NCBI GenBank assembly: GCA_904066235.2
Contig: CAJFCV020000003.1
Location: 2,356,001 to 2,420,000 of the forward strand
Reading direction: 5' to 3'
Source of the DNA: Bursaphelenchus xylophilus
Lineage: Eukaryota; Nematoda; Chromadorea; Rhabditida; Aphelenchoididae
Length of the DNA: 64,000 nt
Both the position numbers and the translations under genes were made by a program. The notes beneath the pieces are model-generated. The model worked only from the letters and a program-made list of their open reading frames with translations, did not search any database and was not told the origin of the DNA. This document shows, piece by piece, positions 58,136 through 64,000 of this stretch (position 1 is the first letter of the stretch; the number at the start of each line of letters is the position of its first letter).

Positions 58136-61100
58136 ATGCGGCTGATTTTGCTCGCCTTCTTGCCAGTGTTGTCAGCGTTGTCGCCGCGAGGTCCTCCTCC
58201 AGATGCAGCAGAACCTTATTATAAGTTTAAAAACCTGTTCGAGAAGTGTGCTGAGTTGAAGAAGTTCTTTCCCGTGAGCGCTGCGTCGGCTCAAATGTGG
58301 TCGTTGAACATGAAGGATGAAAAAATTGTCATTCACAAACTCGTTTTTAACTTGGTCGACATGCAAATTGACACCAAGAGGTGAGTGGTGAACGGACCTT
58401 CTAGAGAGCAAATTTTTGAAACGCTGATACGTTAGCTTGGTGTACAGCCTACCTTATTGCTTGCATATTTTCAGCGTCGACGTTACTTCAGCAACCAGCG
58501 ATTCTGCAATTTGGAATCATAATATGAAAGGGTTAGGTTACTTCTTGGATTCTGAATGGTAAGTTGACAGTTGACATGACTCCCGTTTGTCAGGCCAACC
58601 TTCCAGTGGGAAAGCGATGAACCTGGTCCGTCAAACCAGCTAGATTTGGGAAACACGAATGGTACCTGCTATGGATTTGCGACCGAAGATTACGTCTACA
58701 CACAGGTTTTCCAGGAGGATGGAGCCAAAAAATTTGCTCGTTGGAGAGTCGATTTGAGCGGAGAAGTTGAAATTCTCGGCGATGCCAGCCCTGACGAAAA
58801 TGTGCTCCTTTTCCAGTACAAGTTTGGGCCCGCGTACTATTTGACGGACCAGAATTGTCTTCAAATCAATGATCTCAGGCAGTTGGTAAGTCGCAGACAC
58901 AGCTTGGGTTTTGAGCGAAACACTTGACTCATTTACCAAAGCGCTTTGCCTTTCAGTCTGATGGTTACAAAAGCTTCCGCAAATGCAACACCTCCCAAGG
59001 AATGTTCGCTTTCTCCGATCTGTACGAATGGTACAGCCTGGTAGGCCTGGTAGAAGCTTTAATTTGCTGATTCATCAATTAAGTTCAACAATTTCCTCTC
59101 GTTTTCAGAGTGCATTCGCATGGCTGACAAGAGAGTGCGATGGCGAGATTTGGAGCAACTATTGGGCCCACGTTTTCGTCAAGATTCGATTCCTCCCGGG
59201 ATATCCGCCGGTAAGAAAAGGGAGGCGATTTGAAAGGGAAGGGCCGCACTGCTGATAAAATGGGCCGGTGCAGACTGGGATTGCTGCACAGTGAATTTCA
59301 AAGGCAACGGGAGGACTGCACAATGCAGGAAATTTGGAATTTTGTTCCGAATTCTGCGATGCATCTGTGCAGAACAGAGTAGTCACTTATCTTTTTTTCA
59401 GGCGATTCGAAGAACAACAACTCTAACTCCATTTGCAACGACCCCCAGGTGAGACGAAAAAGCTTGACATGTGTTTGCACGGTGCGGTCGCGGTTTTTCG
59501 CGATAAACGTTCGGCATGATGCGAAGAAGGAGCGCGAGTTAGACGCCCGCAACATTGAGGCAACGCGAAATTGAAAAAAAAAAATACAAAAATGTTTCCC
59601 GCCCAATATGGAGTTTCGGCCAAACGAAATGTCACAATTGAAAAAAGAAATAATTTCGAGATTTTTTGGAAAACCCTTTTCTACATTATACATTGTGCCT
59701 CGCCGCCGTTTGAAGAGATGCGACGTGCACCGTGCACACATGTCAAGGCTTTTTGGTCACTTTCTAGTAGCACAACAACGGAAGAAGAGATAACGTAGTA
59801 AGTTGAGCGGCAAGTCGCCATAAAATTCGTCCTTAAGCCATTCCCCATGCCCCAACGTCACCAACATCTATCGGATTGTGTTGTTGACTCTAGCTATAAT
59901 CCTTGTGTTGATTGGTATCAACAACGTTATATTTTGCGTCTACATGCGGAGAAAAGTGAAGGTAAGTGCGACGTTTTTCTAGGAACACTTTATTTCTTAA
60001 AAAAATAAGGCTAAAAAATTCGAAAAACAATACTTTAAGGAAGCAAAATTGCAAGCAGCGCGTTTTGAGTCTTCGCAAGACAGCAAGGGCAGCACTAGCA
60101 CTGGGAAAGCAACGGCGACTTCCACAACCACTGCAACCACTGCGGCAGACTCCTCAACAACAAAAATCTCACGGTTGGCAACGATGTCGTCGCTCTCTTC
60201 TGAGGGATTGCCCAAGGTAAGGAATATTAAGACGTTGTTTTAGTCTTACAGGACGCCGTGACAAAACTTTTGCTGAGCCCGGAAATTGAGAAGATCTTTG
60301 ACCAGAATGAAGTGGAAGGGATCGAAGCAGAGCTCCCCTACACACCTCTGGAAAGACAGCCGGAACCTCCGGAGGGATTCTTCTGTACCTTCGGAAAGAT
60401 TGGGGTCACCATCCCGGCCAAGACATTCTACAAAACGTTTGGGGAATTCGAAATGGAAATGGGCGGAGAGTTGTGCACAGTGCAGTTTGAAGATGTGAAA
60501 TCTGAATTGAATCGGATTGAGGTAGGTGGGAAACATAGAGAAAATAACTTACTGGGACATACTAATAATATTCTAGGCGATGGCAGCGGTAATGAGACAA
60601 GCCCAAAAGAAGCAGATAAATGGGACCATTCCCGAATTCATGGTCACGGCCCAATTGGACGCCTTCAACTTCCGGTTGCTGGTGGCGAAAAAAGTAAGTT
60701 GAAGTCCTAAATTTACGATAAAAATGGACCGCTTTCTGACCGTTGGGTGCGAAACGTTCCGCAAAAAAAATAATTCTCTAAGCTAGGGTAATAATTCTGA
60801 GTCTCGAAGCGAAAGTTATGTTCGCCAATAAAAATAAAACGCAATGCCAAGAAACGATTGGTTTTTCGAGAAGTTTTCACTTTGGGATACAGAACAGCAA
60901 TTCGAAGGCAATATTAGCTTTCATATCCTACGGATACCTAAAATAATATCGAAAAATGTAAGGAAGAAGCACTAAGTTATGCTATGATTACGTTCAAGTC
61001 CGTATTGAAAAACGCCTGTATTTTAGTGGCTGTTTTTTGATGGTAGCCAATGCGACGGAACAGTTTTTTTCGTTTCTGATTTAAAAAAAAAATTCAGCTT

Positions 61101-61727
61101 GGTCCATCCATCGAGAAACAAGTCCTCAGCGGTAACCTAAGCACTGAAGAGAGGTTGAAACTGGTCTCCCTGACCTTCAATTGCATGGAGGACCTTCTCT
61201 TTTCCAACATTGTCCATCGAGACATCAAACCTTCAAGTTTTCACTATGATTTTGTCGGCTCAAAACTCCTCATTTCCAACCTTGGACTAGCCAGAATCAC
61301 TCCAAAGTCCCCTCGTCTCAAGCTGCCATTCTTTGGGAACCTCACTTTTTGCAGTCCATCCACCCATTTGAAGCTGGAGAGGACCCATTTTGATGACATG
61401 GTCAGCTATTTCTATGTGGTTTTGTGGATTTTCAAAAAGGATTTGCTGATTTGGAGTAGCGAGACTGATGTAAGGAGCTATTTCACTTGTTATAGGCCTC
61501 ATTCTTTTATTACATTAGCTTTTTTTACCCCTATTTTTCAGAAAACAGTGGTTTATCAGCTAAAATCTGACCTAATGGAGGGAAAATTGCTTGAAGAGCG
61601 GTTGAAAAAGTTCATCAAGCACGAAAAGATCATAGAATTCCTGAGCCAACTCTTCCGTCTGATCCTCATGTTACCCCCAAAACGACCATCTTATCGGAAA
61701 ATCAAGGAACTGATTGGGAAGAACTAA
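58136..61727 (+). CDS. Receptor pseudokinase C: ectodomain, TM, CK1/TTBK-like kinase domain, about 709 aa
   Basis: Thirteen exons join in phase: 58136-58380, 58475-58558, 58594-58885, 58957-59040, 59109-59210, 59402-59448, 59768-59797, 59838-59961, 60040-60216 (or from 60010), 60252-60521, 60577-60693, 61098-61469 and 61542-61727. The signal peptide is MRLILLAFLPVLSALS. The ectodomain (to about 269) has DQNC, KCNTSQGMF and FAWLTREC. A Thr/Glu stalk precedes the membrane helix (about 309-331, in IVLLTLAIILVLIGINNVI) and the basic stop MRRKVK. A Ser/Thr-rich juxtamembrane region follows. Kinase-like domain about 396-709: LGPSIEKQVLSG, HRDIKPSSF from 564, NLGLARI in place of DFG, FGNLTFCSPSTHLKLERTHFDDM as in the CK1 activation segment. 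Loss of the DFG Asp and of an obvious ATP-binding Lys suggests a scaffold or allosteric role. Substrate, ligand and tissue are unknown. Confidence 0.85.
60474..60484. repeat. 11-bp palindrome inside a gene C exon
   Basis: TGCACAGTGCA encodes Cys-Thr-Val-Gln (ELCTVQFED), aligned with EPCTVQYED of gene B. Confidence 0.9.
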
Positions 61728-61765
61728 TTGTAGGATAAATAATACCAAGGTTCTGGTTGAAGGAA

Positions 61766-61771
61766 AATAAA
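61766..61771 (+). terminator. Poly(A) signal of gene C
   Basis: AATAAA 39 bases after the stop codon; gene D ends on the other strand at 61964. Confidence 0.55.
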
Positions 61772-61963
61772 AGATTCCGTATTCAGTAACGGGAATATTG
61801 AGGGAAAAGGTATCCAAAAAGGGTTTGCATTCCATCATTTTTTGATTTTCGCAAGTTGTTTGATGACGTCATCATTCTTCAGAGCTAAAAGAAGAGGACC
61901 GCATGTTGAAGAGAAAAGTTCATTTAGTAAAAATTTAGATGTTCGAGAGTTTATATGTATAAT

Positions 61964-64000
61964 TTAAGACGTTGGAATGGTAGTGGTGGCAGCTGCTGTT
62001 GCGACAGTCTGAAAATAAAATTTATTGTATGTCATCAAAAATTTGAATCACAACTTTTCCTTGTGCCAAAAAAACTCCTTTGTCGCACAGCAAAAAAGTT
62101 TTTTAAATACCGCCTTTTCGCACTGTGCAAATTTCAAAAAAACTTACCGTAGTTGCAATAGGCCGCGAAATGAATTGAATCTTTGCATAAGCATGGCTCC
62201 AGTAGTTGCTATAGGTTTGATTTGAGCAGTTCCTTGTCAGATATGCGAATATCGTCTGAAGAAAAAAGTTTTCGTCCCACTAGTTTAGTGATGATAAGAC
62301 TTACCATACTGTAAACTGTATCAAGTTTGCTTGGATTAAACATTCCTTCGTCGGTGTCGCAGAGAGAGAAACTATTCTTTTCCAACCTCTAAAAAAAATT
62401 TTTTTTGAAAAAAATATTCGAAATTTTGGGTGAAATTTGACAAAAAAAAAAATAAATTTTTTTTTCGCAAAACTGCTTACCATTGTCAACAACTCCCCGA
62501 ATTCCAGGCACTCTGTCTCCGACAAATAATAAACCGGTCCATTCGGCTCAATGAATTGTAAAAATCCGGCGATTTCTCCGGCTTCGCCGAGAACCTCGAT
62601 GCTTCCATTCAAATCAGCCTTCCAACGAACAAATTTGGGTTGTCCTCTAACTTGTAACACCGCGTAGACAAAGTCTTTTCGCACAAATCCATACAATTCG
62701 CCGTAGTTTAGTGAGTCCAGCTTGATCGTGCGAGTTGGGTCATCGCTCCAGACAAAGTGCATACTGAAATGGGAAATAAATAAAAAATAAAAAAAAACTC
62801 TTTTATTTCCTTACTCGTCTTTTTTGAAAGTAATAAGTCCAACCTTGCGCATATCATGGCTCCAGATTCCTTGTGCCTCAAATGACTTTGGCAATTGTTG
62901 CCTAGAAAAATTATTGAAACAGAGAGGTCTGAAAATCAGTGGTGGGCTAGAATTTGACCCTGATTTTTTTGTCTTATAGTCGTTCCAGAAAGTGCGTCGA
63001 TTTTTTCGGCATTTTTTCGCACCGCACTGTGCATGTTGCGCTATACTTTTCGAAACATTTTGTATCAGTCTGTGGGGAAAATAACGGCGGATCGTCGCGC
63101 CTTGGAATCGCGCATCATCGATTTGCGACTGAAAGCCGCGGCTAGGGATTTGGTGCGCGATAGCGGCGAGGCGAGACATTTTGCTGCGACAATCCGCCGT
63201 TATTTTCCCGACAGACTGATACTGTGAAATTTCTTTTCGCGCTCCGCAAAAAAGTGTTTTGCGCAAGGTGCGGCCCATAAAAAAGTCTGCAAACTTTATG
63301 AAAATGCTAGTAGTCCGTTCGTAAAGTCGCTGCAATGATTTTCGCGACATGAACTGTGCAAAAAATCCCTAAAAATCCCTTATGGGCGACAACCCAAAGA
63401 AGTCTATCGGTCTGTCGGGAAAATAACGGCGGATCGTCGCGCCTCGGAGTCGCTCATCATCGCTTTGCGACTACAAGCCGCGACTTGGGATTTGGTGCGC
63501 GATAGCGGCGAGGCGAAACATTTTGCTGCGACGATCCGCCGTTATTTTTCCGACAGACTGATAATGCACGGTACAAAAAGCCAAAAATTGCACGGTGAAA
63601 AGTGGACTTTTGTTTTCGCACAGTGCATGTCGCCGAAATCGCTCCAGCGACTAACCAGTGCGAAAACAAAAGTTCAGTTTGCACTGTGCAATTTTCATCG
63701 TTTTGCACCGTGCAAAAGGCTTTTTCGGGCTGTCGCTCGCACCCTGACTTTTCCTGCACAGTGCATGTCGCAAAAATGACTCCAGCGACTTTACAAAAGG
63801 ACCAGTACCATCACTGTCAATGTTTACAACATCTATGTCCAAAAATATGTTTGGACAACCGGAATTCAAACCCCACTCACTTCGAAACGGTCTCAACACT
63901 CCCATTTTCGAAGTCAACACCGTACTCAACGGCATAAAGGCCCGTCTCATTGTTCCGAACAAACTCCAAAGACCAAATTTTTGCCCCGGTGGCTGTTTCC
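61964..64000 (-). CDS. Receptor paralogue D, ectodomain only (5' end outside window)
   Basis: Exons: 64000-63881 (partial), 62901-62815, 62763-62481, 62388-62305, 62255-62148 and 62008-61964. Phases and sizes match B and C (87/87, 283/292, 84/84, 108/102 nt). The segments read KIWSLEFV, GIWSHDMRKVG, FVRWKADLNGSIEVLG, ETECLEF, LCDTDEGMF and FAYLTRNC, equivalent to the other three ectodomains. The last exon encodes TVATAAATTTIPTS and stops. It aligns with the Thr-rich stalk cassette of gene A, where PTS continues. No membrane helix or kinase domain can follow, because gene C's 3' end begins 230 bp further on. The predicted product is a secreted or loosely attached ectodomain. The signal peptide exon should lie beyond base 64000. 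Confidence 0.78.
63063..63222. mobile_element. Hairpin element GTATCAGTCTG...CAGACTGATAC, copy 1
   Basis: 160-bp block with inverted ends TATCAGTCTGTGGGGAAAAT / ATTTTCCCGACAGACTGATA; interior has 'gcggatcgtcgcgcc'. Non-coding MITE in an intron of gene D. Confidence 0.8.
63404..63562. mobile_element. Hairpin element, copy 2
   Basis: Same family as the copy at 63063-63222, in the same orientation (ends TATCGGTCTGTCGGGAAAAT / CGACAGACTGATA). About 85% or more similar by eye, so either a local duplication or two insertions. Confidence 0.8.

Larger units (their letters stand above)
63000..63770. repeat. Palindromes around paired hairpin elements in the D intron
   Basis: Scattered YGCACNGTGCR copies near 63023, 63618, 63678, 63703 and 63754, with the flanking 'gcatgtcgc.aaaatg.ctccagcgact' repeated three times. 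Confidence 0.75.

Overview
The window looks like nuclear DNA from a rhabditid nematode, plausibly a Caenorhabditis relative. Genes are split into many small exons with GT-AG introns ending in TTTTCAG or close variants. Some introns are only 35-50 bp, 5' acceptors look like trans-splice sites, and the recognisable proteins (an NCoR/GEI-8-type co-repressor, a TIL-type protease inhibitor, a CCCH zinc finger protein) have nematode relatives. No bacterial, organellar, tRNA, rRNA or CRISPR features were seen.

Layout. (1) At 1-4937 (minus) lies a receptor-like gene, here 'A': signal peptide, cysteine-containing ectodomain, Thr-rich stalk made of duplicated mini-exons, one membrane segment and a basic cytoplasmic tail that leaves the window. 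(2) 5-11 kb holds a tandem repeat, a decayed galectin-like locus, a 60-aa acidic protein, a 68-aa secreted peptide and a TIL-domain inhibitor. (3) 11-23.6 kb is gene-poor: GA-rich and palindrome-rich repeats. (4) 23684-46692 (plus) is one large gene for an NCoR/SMRT-family co-repressor. I joined 16 coding exons with consistent phase into 1323 residues. Its introns carry very large inverted repeats, minisatellites and palindrome clusters. (5) 49325-50929 (minus) encodes a CCCH zinc finger protein. (6) 52153-64000 holds three paralogues of A: B (minus) and C (plus) are divergently transcribed and complete; D (minus) converges on C and ends after the ectodomain. B and C join the secreted-type ectodomain and membrane segment to a degenerate casein-kinase-1/TTBK-like domain that keeps HRDIKP but lacks the DFG aspartate, so they appear to be receptor pseudokinases. 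D would be a soluble version. I think this family is the most likely undescribed protein system here.

The second striking signal is an 11-bp palindrome, YGCAC-N-GTGCR (for example TGCACAGTGCA), present in more than 200 copies by eye. It is arranged in clusters in introns and intergenic DNA and is nearly absent from exons. One exception is a copy sitting in the same codons of paralogues B and C. Several foldback elements (0.2-4 kb inverted repeats) and small terminal-inverted-repeat elements are interspersed.

All exon boundaries were read by hand from splice consensus, reading phase and paralogue comparison. No search or transcript data were available.
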